64,000 bases of DNA, from positions 13,654,824 to 13,718,823 of the forward strand of contig NW_022098031.1 of NCBI RefSeq assembly GCF_002288925.2. Direction: 5' to 3'. A program made the translations under genes and the position numbers. Position 1 is the first letter of the stretch. The number at the start of each line of letters is the position of its first letter. The DNA comes from Delphinapterus leucas (Eukaryota > Chordata > Mammalia > Artiodactyla > Monodontidae). Below the pieces are notes generated by a model that searched no databases, was not told where the DNA came from, and saw nothing but the letters and a program-made list of their open reading frames with translations. Shown here piece after piece: positions 25,401 to 36,489 of this stretch.

Positions 25401-26923
25401 AGGCAAGTGCTAACCAAACTACTCAATTTTTTTACAAAGAAATAAAACACTTTCATTCCCAATATTTGTAATGTGTTAAATTACAGCATACTAAATAAGT
25501 ATTTGTTCTACTTTTTTTCCTTTCCCTCTACACTTACAACAGACTGTAAAAGAGCTTTCAACACTTTAACCAAATTTTTTGAGTCGTGGAAAAGTTGGAA
25601 TTTTCCAATTGATTATTAAGATCGATTTGCATGGTTTCAGCTTGCATGGTAATTTTTGTGGTCTCACATTACCACGAAAAGTAAGGACAACCTGTGTCTG
25701 ATGTAGGGATGCTTGTGCCCTCACTAGGTTCACAGGAACAGTGATCACATGTCACACACAGTGTCAGGGAAACGTGGGGGGTCTTCACCTCCAGTGTTAC
25801 TAGAGGCACATGCATGTGTTACTAAAAGATTTACGGATAATCTATAGTTAAAGACATGAACCCTCAGAGTATTGACAAGTGCCTTCAGATAATTTCCACA
25901 ACTAAAGTGCAGACTGAAAATAATAAAAATGAAAGCCCAAACGAGCACAAGTAAATGACAGAGAATGCCGCTTCTGATTAGAGCTCTGTGTCAGCCACAT
26001 TCTGAGGTATAAGCAACGATCAGATCCATCAAGACAGCAAAAAATGTGAGGTGATTAGGCTGAGTATACGAAATATCAATTTACACCCACTGTGATTAAC
26101 AGTGAACTTGCTCTAAAGTACATATGGTGCCTTCAGTTACTAGCAGCTGATAATATGAGACCGTAACTGTGAGCTCAACATTGCGTTACCAAATGCTCAG
26201 AACAGGAAAACAAACTTTACAATTTTTTTCAGCGATGTTTAGCAGCACATAATACTCAATACACTATCAACCTTCCATAAATGTAATGATTCATGTTTAG
26301 TAAACTATGAAAGGCCACACACCAATCGTTTTCCCTGCCCTGATGAAAGTATACAAAGTAATATGAAAAGAAGATGGTAACAAACCAAAATATATTTACA
26401 GAAAGAAAAGTGCCATTGGAAGGCGCAGAGAAAACATGCTGAAGATGTGAAGAAATGAGTCATTGGACAAACTACCTAGTTTTTGCAGAAGTTTGCTTTG
26501 CAGTGCATTAAATATAGATGTCTCTGTCACATCTCAGCTTATGGTATTTGCTAGATTTTGTTTCAGTAATGAAGAACTACTTTTTTTGTGAGCCAGTAAA
26601 GGAAAAATGGAAATAACTGATTTAATAAACATAATGTGTAATGGCAAACTCTGTAAATGTGACCACCAGTGCCATGCCTGCTTTGACTAGAGTACTGGGG
26701 AAAAGAATGGATTCCACGAGAAGGCTCCAGAAAGAGCACTGCACCTGAACATCTTCCCCTTCGCTATTTATGTACCAACAAGACTTCTCACTAAGGGACT
26801 GAAGCCAGAAGTGCTACAGTATGTCATTGCTGTGGTTAATTTTATAAAAATAAATCCTGGAAATACGGGCAACCTTTAAAATACCTTGCAGTGAGATAGG
26901 TAATAGCTATGAATATATTTTAT
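25401..26923. other. Unassigned intergenic sequence
   Basis: Around 25570-25700 is a passage ('gcatggtttcagcttgcatg') that could be a DNA-transposon remnant. Otherwise nothing recognised. Confidence 0.45.
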
Positions 26924-26939
26924 ACTTGCTGGCCATTTC

Positions 26940-27245
26940 TTTCTTTTTTTTTTTTTTAATTTAATTTATTTTATTGATTGATTGGCTGCGTTGGGTCTTC
27001 GTTGCTGTGCACGGGCTTTCTCTAGTTTTGGTGAGCTGGGGCCACTCTTCATTGGGGTGCGTGGGCTTCTCACTGCGGCGGCCTCTCCCGCTGCCGGAGC
27101 ACGGGCTCCAGAGCGCAGGCTCAGCAGTTGCGGCGCACGGGCCCAGTCGCTCTGCGGCATGTGGGATCCTCCCAGACCAGGGCCAGAACCCATGTCCCCT
27201 GCGTTGGCAGGCAGACTCCCAACCACTGCGCCACCAGGGAAGCCC
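26940..27245 (-). mobile_element. CHR-type SINE, long form
   Basis: Reverse copy with a T-rich tail at the left and its head ending at 27245. A perfect 16 bp target duplication, acttgctggccatttc, is at 26924-26939 and 27246-27261. Confidence 0.95.
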
Positions 27246-27261
27246 ACTTGCTGGCCATTTC

Positions 27262-28165
27262 ATGGAAGGGTCATCAATCTTAAAGATGAGTTTCGTTTTT
27301 TTTTTAAGTTCCAAATTTTCCAACATTTTCTGTGATGACAAGTGCCTGTTAGTACTATGCTATCTAACAATAATCTTTGAAAAATACACTCAATCCATTC
27401 CTTTCAGGTGAAAGTGACACCTCAACAATGAATAACTGCTTTTCAAAAGAAATTCAGGCTCTGGAGGGACCATTATGAAAATGGGTATCTGGAATTGTTC
27501 CCATTTCTGTGTGATTTTTATTGCCAAAAAAGATGTATGTGTCTTACCTTAAATAATCTTTCACATCTGAATGCCTATAAAACTCAGGATCAGAATTTTA
27601 AAATCTGCTTTTCAATACTGTACAATGGATTTTCACATTTGCTGAATGTTTTTTTTAAATATATGAATAATTTGCAATAATACCTTATTGATATCTGGGA
27701 ATATGAAGATCCAATAACCAAAAGACCAGAGACACCTTTGTACACTAGTGGTTGGGATTAAAAAATGAGTGTCATGATCCATAAGTGAGTCCACGATGTA
27801 ACTTTCTGTTGGGATGTCATGGAATGTAGTTTTCAGTTATATCAACCACTTAAGCAAGTATTAAAATAAACTGAATTTAGATCCAGACCTTCAAACATTG
27901 TTTCAAAAACTGTTAAATCCAGATTTTGAAAAATAATGGCCTATTCAAATCACACTGCTTTCACTAAAAATTTTACCCAAAATTTTAGTATTTTAGTAAA
28001 GGCAAAAATATTTTTGGTACCCTTAAATAACATTTAAATTAATTTTAAACTTGAGTTTAACATTTTTTAACTCATCTTTTAAATTTTTCCACCTTTGTAT
28101 ATATTTTAGAATGTGCATACTATACTACTATAGTGATGGATGTACATAATTTAAAAGTAAATGTA
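27262..28165. other. Unassigned AT-rich sequence
   Basis: No recognised gene or repeat. Confidence 0.5.
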
Positions 28166-28382
28166 GGGCTTCCCTCGTGGCACAGTGGTTGAGAGTCCGC
28201 CTGCCGATGCGGGGGACATGGGTTTGTGCCCCAGTCCGGGAAGATCCCACATGCCGCGGAGCGGCTAGGCCTGTGAGTCATGGCCGCTGAGCCTGCGAGT
28301 CCGGAGCCTGCGCGTCCGGAGCCTGTGCTCCGCAATGGGAGAGGCCACAACAGTGAGACGCCCACGTACCGCAAAAAAAGAA
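28166..28382 (+). mobile_element. CHR-type SINE
   Basis: Short-form copy with 'gcctgcgcgtccggagcctg' in the body and a short A-tail (about 7). The body carries a small extra duplication of the 'gagtccggagcctgcgc' unit. Target duplication not evident. Confidence 0.92.
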
Positions 28383-28779
28383 GTGTCGGCAAAGAAAACA
28401 CACTTTCAGCCTCTAGTCTGTGACTTCTATCTTACCCAGAAGATCAGATGAGATAGTGAATTTTAACATTGAGTCCACCTCTAATAAACTCAGGGGGTAG
28501 GCAGTAGCTGTTATCTATCAGATTAAGCTCCTAAAAGGGTCATGATGAAAGAGGCTTGGGGACATGTGCAGTGCCAAGAGGACAGATCTAGGTGGAGTGT
28601 TAGAAGAAAAGATGGGGAAAGGCAAAGAAACTGAGAGAGGAGGGAAATGGAAAAGGAACTCCACCATCTGTTTCTGAGGAACTTCACCATCTGTTAGTGA
28701 GTCTAACTCTAAGTGAAACAAAAATTCTTAAGTCTTTGTTCCAGGCATCCGTACTACCAAGATGGTTTATTCAAAGTGT

Positions 28780-29290
28780 CTGTCCTCAAGTAGAGCTCCA
28801 AATCCAGTGAGGGAGACAGTTATTCAATGTGTTGAACTTGAGAATCAAGGCACAGACAAACGATAATGGGAATCCATTTGTGCTAGGGGAGGAGAGGAAA
28901 TTGGGAATGTACTTCATAAAAGAGATGCTATGCTTGGAGTTGAAGGATGACTCAAGTCTACCACTCAGAAAAGGCAAGAAGGATATTTCAGGCGAAAGTA
29001 TCTGCCCCGGTGGCAAGAAGTCTATCTACAGAGGCTGCGGGTAGGGGTGAGGGAGGGGAGGGGAGAGATGAGTCTGGAAGGGGCAGGTTGTAGCCAGATT
29101 GTGAAGGGCCTTTGTAGGCTCTGTTACAGTGTGTTCGTGCTACAGCCTAGAGTGGATGCAGCCAGATGACCAGATTTATACTTTCAAAAGATCACTGGCT
29201 GCACTGTGGCATCTGGAAGGAAGGAGGGAGCCTGGAGACAGGAAGCCAATTTGGCAACTGCTACAGTGGTCCAGATGAGCTCATGATGGC
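28780..29290 (-). mobile_element. L2 LINE 3' region, reverse
   Basis: Contains 'cagccagatgaccagattta', 'agattgtgaagggcctttgt' and upstream L2-3'-UTR-like sequence on the plus strand as the complement of L2. Diverged, no frame. Confidence 0.6.
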
Positions 29291-29439
29291 CCGCCCTTGA
29301 GCACAGGGAGTAGAACAGAGGTGGAAGCAGATATGAAAGACTTTGCAGAGGCTCTTTCTCTTTGGAGGCACTGGGCATGGAGAAGGCAGAAATGAGGACT
29401 GAGTCCTCTTTCTAAGATCCTCTTCTTCTTCTACCTTAT

Positions 29440-29612
29440 GATTCTCTCTCTCCCTCTCCCCCCCCCCATATATATGTATATATGTATATACATATGTATA
29501 TATGTATGTATAAGTATATATGATACATGATATATGACATATACGTATATATAACAAATGTATCACATAGCATATATATTATATATCATATAATAGTATT
29601 TGTATATATGAA
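29440..29612. repeat. Pyrimidine plus (TATATG)n compound microsatellite
   Basis: A short ct/c run (with about 10 C) is followed by about 130 bp of tata/tgtata units, including many short self-complementary stretches able to fold into hairpins. Confidence 0.92.
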
Positions 29613-29739
29613 TTTTTACTGAGGCTAAATGTTTTTAAAAGGAGAGGGGAGGCATATGAAAAAGTATCGTATCACAGGACGATCTTGGAAAACCACTACT
29701 TAACAAAGGAAACAGAAGCATATATGAAAAAGTCACAGC

Positions 29740-30125
29740 GCCCCTAAGTTCCTTACTCACTACTCCATTCCCTCTTGTTTCTCTGGATGACCTTGTTTTA
29801 TTCTCGTCTATGTGAAATGCCACATATTTTTCAACACTCAGCTTATGTTTCATCTCTAAATGAAGCCTTCCTTGACTGCCACCCACTCTGCTACATCCCT
29901 TTCCTTCGGCACAATTCATTCTTCTCTCAACTGAGTTCTCACAATGTTTTGTTCACACTTCCATGCAACCTTATGCAACATTCCAGTATGACGTGTAATT
30001 AGCTGCGTGTCTGTTTCTCCAACTAACCGCAAGCATTGAATCTTACTCAGTTTTAGGTTTCCTGTGCCCGGCACAGGGCTTGGTACCCAGGCAAGTGCTC
30101 AGCCAATGTGTGTTGAGTGGATAAA
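29740..30125 (+). mobile_element. L2 LINE 3' region
   Basis: Contains 'aatgaagccttccttgactg' and ends 'gtgctcagccaatgtgtgtt' followed by 'gagtggataaa', the typical L2 3' end. Diverged. Confidence 0.7.
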
Positions 30126-31424
30126 TCCTGTACAAGGGGAACAAGCAGTAAACAGTAAAATAGGAAGTTTTTTTGTGGTGCTGTTACTTGGTAAGATAGT
30201 TTGTGACGGTACCTAGTGGGGAAAAGACTTGACATTCGTAAAATTTTGACATGACCTGCAGTGCATATTAGAATTCTGGGATTTGGTACTAAGAAAAAAA
30301 GTCAGTGGGAGATTTGAGGAGATCTCTAAGTTTTTTCCCTAAAATCTCCTTGCCTTTTCCCTAAGGGCATAAATAGAAGCCTTGGGTGTAGAGCACCAGG
30401 AAACCCACTGGCCATGTGTGGGGAAAGGCTCCTCCTATGTAATTAGATGTTAAAAAAAAGAAAATTTCTTTTCGACAGGCACAGGATTTCGGCTGAAGTT
30501 CAGCCACATACCTATTTTAAGCTGAATTTGGGTATAGCCCTAATAATTACAGTTACTCTTTAGAAAAAGAGCCCAAGAGGTTTACCTGGAGATTTTTTCC
30601 AGATGTAAGCAGGTATGTGAGAAGCGCAGTAATGAAGATATAAACCGGATGAGGCCATTTTGTGCCCCATAGTCTTCTCTCCAATCGTACCAATGCTGGG
30701 AGATGTTCCCCAGCAATCAAAGGATGATGCAACGCAGCCATCTAACAAACACCAGATGCCTGACTCGCCTTACAAGCTGTAGTGTTAAAGAGAAGGGGGG
30801 CGAAACACCAAGTTTGAATGCCTTTGCAGTTATCAATCTGTCATGAATTGCAATCAAACAAACAAACCTCTTGATTCCGTCACTTCTTGGGATAGGTCCA
30901 TCATATGCCCTGCAGACCTGCTCTGGGTGTGGTTAGAGCCCTCTGGAATCTGTCCCCCTCCTTCAGTCTCCAACTGCAGAGTCTCACTGACTTAGTGACA
31001 TGGGTAAGGACATCCCATCTCCACCCCCCTGCTCCAGGCTCTACACCTTTCTAGATGAGGAGAGATTAACTAGATCAGCAATGTCAGAAATGAAATAGTT
31101 TGATCAAATGCATCTTTAGTGTCACCTCTATTCTTCCTTTTTTCCATATGGATCCAGAAAGTGGCTTATTTTTTTCTGTGGTAGTTAGACATTATTTGGA
31201 GTATTAAGAGAAAAAAAAGAAATTCTCCATCAGTGAAGTGTAAAAAATTAAGGTGTACAATGCTATTTAGCCCTCTCTGAGATAAAGCAGTCACACAGCA
31301 GAATATACTTTGGAAGGGCAAATTACAATTAATTTGAAATAAATAAGAAATGATATAACCACATTTTCCCCCTCATGTAACTAACACCTGCCTTATTGAA
31401 CTGAACACTACCCGCATGGCCAGG
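30126..31424. other. Unassigned intergenic sequence
   Basis: No recognised gene or repeat. Confidence 0.5.
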
Positions 31425-31665
31425 GTCTACAGCAGAGGCAGTTCAGTGCTGAGTAGGGAGCACAGCCTTAGAAGCCTTGAACAAACTTGGATTTCACTTT
31501 GAGCTTGACTATGTACTAGCTCTGTAACTTACCTTAACTGCTCTGAGCATCAGCTCCACCATCTGTAAAATGGGGATAAGACTACCTACCTCATACTAGA
31601 GATAACGGATCAAGTGCCTAACTTACAGAGGTTGCTCAATATACAGTATCATTAAGGTAAAAAGA
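31425..31665 (+). mobile_element. MIR SINE
   Basis: 'aacaaacttggatttcactt', 'ccatctgtaaaatggggata' and 'gttgctcaatatacagtatc' follow MIR order. It ends about 100 bp before the 5' LTR. Confidence 0.78.
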
Positions 31666-31762
31666 AGTCCCATGGTGAGATCAAAGGCCTTGGGAATACA
31701 GCTTCAGGCAAGCTCATCTTAACTCTTAGGATTCTCTCCTGTGCTAACGTATACAACCTCTC

Positions 31763-32409
31763 TGTAGTTTATACCCTGACAATTGGCTCTTCTTTTTCTA
31801 ATGCAAGTGCTTGACATAAGCTTCAATTGCCAAGGCATCCACTGCACTGGAAGGAAGTCTATCTCGAACAAACACAGTGCAGCCAAAAGACAAGATAAGG
31901 AGTCAGGACACATGCACCTCCTCGACCCCCATCAGGAAGATGCTTTGTTTTAGGGATCTTGGTTGATTTAGATAACTGGCCACTTGGGCCACTTTTTCTT
32001 TTTCTCTTTTCCCACGCTTTAAATTCCAGCTCTTATGTTTTAAACTCACCAATAAAGAGTGAGCCCATGAAGCCCCAGGGTTCCACCCTCAACCCCAATA
32101 AAAGCAGAACCCCAGGCCCATGCTCACTCTCTCTCTATCTGAAACCCCCCTGTGTGTCCTGGGGTGTGCCTGGTATGCTCCAGGGCTTGTAAGTAATACA
32201 CTGTTTTTCTTCCAAGTTGCTGGGTGGTTATTGCTGAGGGCGTCTTGCAACCATAATAAGAACCACAAGGGTCTGGCCAGTGGTAACGTTGGTTTGGAAA
32301 AGGGAGATGCCTGTGGGAAGCTCACTGGGGCCCAGGTGAGTGGCTCCAGGCATCTCCAGCCAATAGCATTACTCTCTTACTATCAACAGTCTGAGACTGG
32401 CACACAACA
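31763..32409 (+). mobile_element. 5' LTR of class-I-like endogenous retrovirus
   Basis: Direct repeat of 41027-41627. It begins TGTAGTTTATACCCTGACA, against TGTAATATAAGCCCTGACA in the partner, and both copies end in ACA. It has the usual order: a U3-like part, then an AATAAA-bearing part with 'ccccaataaaagcagaaccc', then 'gcttgtaagtaatacact' and a U5-like end with 'ggccagtggtaacgttgg'. The first ~280 bp has diverged much more between the two copies than the last ~320 bp, which by eye is about 90% identical. It is preceded by CTCTC (31758-31762), which nearly matches CTCTT after the other LTR. It is 46 bp longer than the partner, mostly because of a gap in the U3-like part. Confidence 0.8.
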
Positions 32410-33650
32410 ACTGTCATAGTGGGCAGGACTGCATGATTGCCCTTGTTAAGTGACCAAGGGAAATGCCCTTTACCTGCAACTTGCTTACTAACCACATAAT
32501 TCAGGTGAGTAACACCATCTGGGAAAGGACCACCACTTGGTGGGGGTCTGTCGTGCTGCCATGTGCTTTTGCATATTACCTCTGTCAAGTGTTGCCTGTG
32601 GCATCCAACCCCAAAGATCACGGCTGCCATAATAATCCAACAGCCTCCCCAGACTAGCGTGATCAAGGCCATGCAGTCCGACAAGATGATTAGACTAGTA
32701 ATCATAAAGGCCTTAATTGACTATTAATGTCCATAAGTGTTCTGCATGCCTCAAGACCAACAGGGCTAAGGAGGGTGGATCACAAGACTATTGTCACGGA
32801 CAAGGGAGACGCTCTGGGCTAAAGGCTTGAGGAAAGGATTTCATTAAGTAAGGAGGACAGGAGATCTCCACCTGCAACCACTGAGTCAGTGGGTTGTTCC
32901 CAGACTGTTCTAACCCACAAGACAAATAGTCTTGCAAGTGGAAACTAGTGGCACCACCAGAGGGAAAATACAAGAGGCCTGTGGTCTCCGTGCCACTGCT
33001 TTATTCACTGCTGTAATTCTTCGTCTCCTGGCCCAGTGGGATATCAGGGTCCTTGGCACCATGTTGCTAAAAACTTAATGGACAAATGCAAATGTTCTGA
33101 ATATCTAGAGCCAGTGCCTCCTGAGAACCCTGAGGAGCTACACCAGCTCCTTGATAAATGCAAAAACCCCATGGAAGTCTCTTGAGTGTTGCCCAGTGCT
33201 GGGGCACACAAACGTGCCAAGGCTCTGGTATTACACTCCAGAGGCCTAGAAGCTTTTCCCACAGACCCTGTGCATGTTGCACTAGTGGATACAGATCCCA
33301 ATCCTGGAGACATCCATTGGAACACCCTGGAGGAGAGCAGCCACCTACTAGAGGGCTAGCAGGAATGTCATCCATCAATATTTCCAGTAACAACATGTAA
33401 GATTAAGGTGGTGGGAGAAAATCAAAGTTGAAGCTGGGATCAGAAACTCTACCTGACTGAAATTCAAACCTTTCTTTATGCAGCTAATTGGCTATTGCGG
33501 GTTTCTTATTTGTTTGCCACGGGCTCTGAATTGTTTGTTACTCATAGCTGTCAAAATGCATCAGCTGGCCAGTATCTCTAAAGACCCTAAAATCCATAAC
33601 TATATTAAAGATCCATCCAGGCTATGTGCTCGTTTCCTCCAAAATACCAC
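32410..33650 (+). mobile_element. Endogenous retrovirus interior, 5' part (decayed)
   Basis: Sequence directly after the 5' LTR. It looks like retroviral leader and gag-region remnant by position only. Reading frames are short and broken, and I could not recognise a gag, protease or pol motif. No convincing primer-binding site starting TGG sits at the LTR edge; the nearest TGG (about 32419) could not be matched to a tRNA. The region ends near a change to GC-rich sequence at about 33650. Confidence 0.5.
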
Positions 33651-34597
33651 ATGTCCTGAGCCCCTTGCGCCCTGACCTCCAGCCCCCTGCACCCTGACCT
33701 CTTAGCTCCCTCCGGCTCTTCTGTGCTTTCGTGATATTCAAGGTGGGCTTGTCTTCCCCCTGTGCACTCCCCCACTCCCTTCCCCAACAGTGCAAGGTCA
33801 AAAGGCTCTTCTATCTGCAGCACCTCTTAGGAAAAGTATGCAAGGCCCGGCCGACCTGCGTGAGGTGCTGCCTGTGTTGCTCAAACAAAGCCAAACAGCG
33901 CTGGGGCGTGGCACAGCCCTGTCACCTCCCGTCCCCTCAACCCTAGTAGGAGGGAGGATAGAAGCTGACTGTGGGATCCAGAGCCGGTGAGGGCCGCTCG
34001 GGCATAAACAGACACCGAAGCTGTGTTTGTCCCCCTGGGGCTCTGGGGAACCCTGACTTCCACCCGGAGAGGGGTTCAGCTCGGCAAGGTGTCTTCCAAG
34101 CAACGATTTCTTTATGCGAGTGAAGGCACCTGAGTTCCAGTACTGGGTTAAAAGCATCCTCCAGACCCGGCCAGAAGCCACGTCACAAAGGTCTACCTTC
34201 TGCCAGTCCAGAGGGGCTCTCGGCATTCGAACGTTCTCTAAAGAGACCAGCGGTGCAGCTACCTGGGACTCTGGTTCTGACCCAGTTCACAGGCGGCTCG
34301 GTTATCCTCGCAACTAGCGTTTCTGCTGGGTCTGCGCCTCAGTTCCCCCACCAGCCAGCTGCTTATGGACAGGGACACGCGCTCACCCCCGATGTCCCCT
34401 AGCTTCACTCACAGCAAGGGCTGCCTGCTGCGCTTCCTGCTCTGTGACCTGCTTCTGGCTGTGGCCACCGTCGGACGTCACCGTGAAGAGCAGGCCAGGG
34501 GCATGTCCTCACCTTTCAACGTGTCCCAGTTCCCACGAGGATGAGCGGAGACTCTTCAACGCGGCACTTTCGGGGACAGACTGAGAAGAGTGGAAAA
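33650..34597. other. GC- and CpG-rich block between the LTRs, left part
   Basis: Composition changes sharply at about 33650 from AT-balanced retroviral sequence to GC-rich DNA with many retained CpGs. At 33660-33705 two adjacent ~23 bp units share 'ccctgacctc'. The stretch also holds a good splice-donor-like CCG|GTGAGG (about 33985-33993). A 59-codon plus-strand frame (34365-34544) and a minus-strand frame (33798-34226) are open, but I recognise neither. The block is cut at 34598 by an L1 3' end and resumes after it. I cannot say whether it is captured host DNA, a later insertion, or part of another element. Confidence 0.55.
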
Positions 34598-34766
34598 CCG
34601 TTATCACCTCACACCAGTCAGAATGGCCATCATCAAAAAGTCTACAAACAATAAATGCTGGAGAGGGTGTGGAGGAAAGGGAACCTTCCTGCGCTGTTGG
34701 GGGGAATGTAAATTGATACAGCCACTATGGAGAACAGTATGGAGGTTCCTTAAAAAACCACAAATA

Positions 34767-34971
34767 GGGCTTCCCTAGTGGCGCAGTGGTTGAGAGTCCA
34801 CCTGCCGATGCAGGGGACACGGGTTCGTGCCCCGGTCCGGGAAGATCCCACATGCTGCGGAGCGGCTGGGCCCGTGAGCCATGGCCGCTGAGCCTGCGCA
34901 TCCGGTACCTGTGCTCCGCAACGGGAGATGCCACAACAGTGAGAGACCCGCGTACAGCAAAAAAAAAAAAA
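34767..34971 (+). mobile_element. CHR-type SINE inside L1 ORF2
   Basis: Short-form cetacean SINE. It has a tRNA-derived head with A-box-like 'tggcgcagtggttgagag' and B-box 'gggttcgtgcc', a body ending 'cgtacagc', and an A-tail of about 13. It is flanked by imperfect copies of an A-rich target (aaccacaaata and aaccctaaaaata), splitting L1 codons at 34766. Confidence 0.92.
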
Positions 34972-35554
34972 CCCTAAAAATAGAACTACCTTACGACCCA
35001 GCAATCCCACTATTGGGCATATACCCTGAGAAAACCATCATTCAAAAAGAGTCATGTGCCACAGTGTTCATTGCAGCTCTATTTACAATAGCCAGGACAT
35101 GGAAGCAACCTAAGTATCCATCGTCGGATGAATGGATAAAGAAGATGTGGTGCATATACACAATGGAATATTACTCAGCCATAAAAAGAAACGAATCTGA
35201 ACTATTTGTAGTGAGGTGGATGGACCTAGAGTCTGTCATCCAGAGTGAAGTGAGTCAGAAAGAGAAAAACAAAAACCATATGCTAACACATATAAATGAA
35301 ACTAAAAAAAAAAAAAAAGTTCTTAAGAACCTTGGGGCAGGGCAGCAATAAAGACGCAGGTGTACAGAATGGACTTGAGGACCCGGGGAGGGGGAAGGGT
35401 AAGCTGGGACGAAGTGAGAGAGTGGCATGGACATATATACACTACCAAACGTAAAATAGATAGCTAGTGGGAAGCAGCTGCATAGCACAGGGAGATCAGC
35501 TCGGTGCTTTGTGACCACCTAGAGGGGTGGGAGGGAGATGCAAGAGGGAGGAGA

Positions 35555-35757
35555 GGGCTTCCCTGGTGGCGCAGTGGTTGAGAGTCCGCCTGCTAATCCA
35601 GGGGATACGGGTTCGTGCCCTGGTCTGGGAAGATCCCACACGCCGCGGAGTGGCTGGGGCCGTGAGCCTTGTCCGCTAAGCCTGCGCGTCCGGAGCCTGT
35701 GCTCCGCAACGGGAGAGGCCACAACAGTGAGAGGCCCACGTACCGCAAAAAAAAAAA
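35555..35757 (+). mobile_element. CHR-type SINE inside L1 3' UTR
   Basis: Short-form SINE with intact A- and B-box-like promoter motifs and an A-tail. It is flanked by a perfect 13 bp target-site duplication, aagagggaggaga, at 35542-35554 and 35758-35770. It therefore inserted after the host L1 and has changed little at its edges. Confidence 0.94.
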
Positions 35758-35879
35758 AAGAGGGAGGAGATATGGGGATATATGTATACGTATAGCTGAT
35801 TCACTTTGTTATACAGCATAAGCTAACCCACCATTGCAGAGCAATTATACTCCAGTAACGATGTTGAAAAATAAAAAAG

Positions 35880-36420
35880 AGGTACCCAAAGCACCTGTGC
35901 TACCGCAGCATAACGGGCTGTGGAGCCGCTGGGCCGGGGCAGCCGAGGTCGGGAGGAGGGCGTCCCGGAAATCTCCGCGGGAAGCAGGGAGGCCTTCACT
36001 CTAGCTCATCACACGCGGCGGCCACCACACCGTATCACAGTGAAACCGGAGACGCGCGAGCTCCCACCTTGTAGCGTGTCACTTTTCTAAGGAGGCCGGA
36101 ACTAGACGGGCACCCGCTGATGGCGTCAGCTCCCGGCTCCTTTTCAGATAAACATACCTGCAGGAGCTATCGCGAGGCTCCAGAGCTCAGTCAGGTGCGC
36201 ACTCGCAAAGGCCGCGCGAGTTTGCAAAGGGCTCTGGAGCTTCCGCGCTCCTTCCCAGGGCGCCTTGCGAGACCGGGGGAGGAGGTCCAGCTAGAAGCCA
36301 CGCCGCCGCACGAGGTGTCTGTGCTGACTGCGGAAAAGCGGACAGGACTAGCGAGGCCTTTAGGGAGGAGAATGAGAGAAATGGGAAGGCAAAGGCTCTA
36401 GAGCCAATGATGTCTGTATC
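35880..36420. promoter_or_regulatory. CpG-island-like segment between the LTRs, right part
   Basis: By eye there are roughly 45 CpGs in about 480 bp (35900-36380), including runs such as ccgcgg, acgcgcgag, tcgcgag and cgccgccgcacg. This is very unusual for intergenic mammalian DNA, where methylated CpGs decay. It continues the GC-rich block interrupted by the L1 at 34598-35876. Such density suggests a germline-unmethylated promoter or a recently acquired sequence. No TATA box, gene or recognisable exon was identified. Confidence 0.55.
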
Positions 36421-36489
36421 AAGGTCTTTCCTCTCCTCACTTGGATATTTATTGTCTGGTGCTGGGCCCATCCTCCCATCAGTGATCAT

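Larger units (their letters stand above)
34598..35876 (+). mobile_element. L1 LINE 3' end with two nested SINEs
   Basis: 5'-truncated L1. It covers the C-terminal part of ORF2 (the [20 protein letters not shown] segment and the later TMEYYSAIKRNE stretch are readable) and the 3' UTR ending in 'tccagtaacgatgttg' plus an A-rich tail. ORF2 is broken by a SINE at 34767-34971, and the 3' UTR by another at 35555-35757. It closely resembles the copy at 18445-19267. It lies inside the CpG-rich block, so it is younger than that block. Confidence 0.9.

Noticed and set aside
26974..27411. 145-codon plus-strand frame and overlapping minus-strand frames
   Set aside because: They lie in a long-form CHR SINE; GC-rich SINE bodies commonly stay open in several frames.
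32410..32440. Retroviral primer-binding site
   Set aside because: The TGG-containing sequence near 32419 is about 10 bases from the LTR end and matched no tRNA 3' end I could recall.
33798..34226. 142-codon minus-strand frame in the CpG-rich block
   Set aside because: No domain recognised, and GC-rich DNA has few stops. Kept only as part of the block's description.
34881..35351. 156-codon open frame on the plus strand
   Set aside because: It starts in a SINE and runs into L1 ORF2; a chance fusion through a nested insertion.
36120..36401. 93-codon plus-strand frame in the CpG-island-like segment
   Set aside because: Low-complexity composition of a CpG-rich region; nothing recognisable and no supporting splice context.
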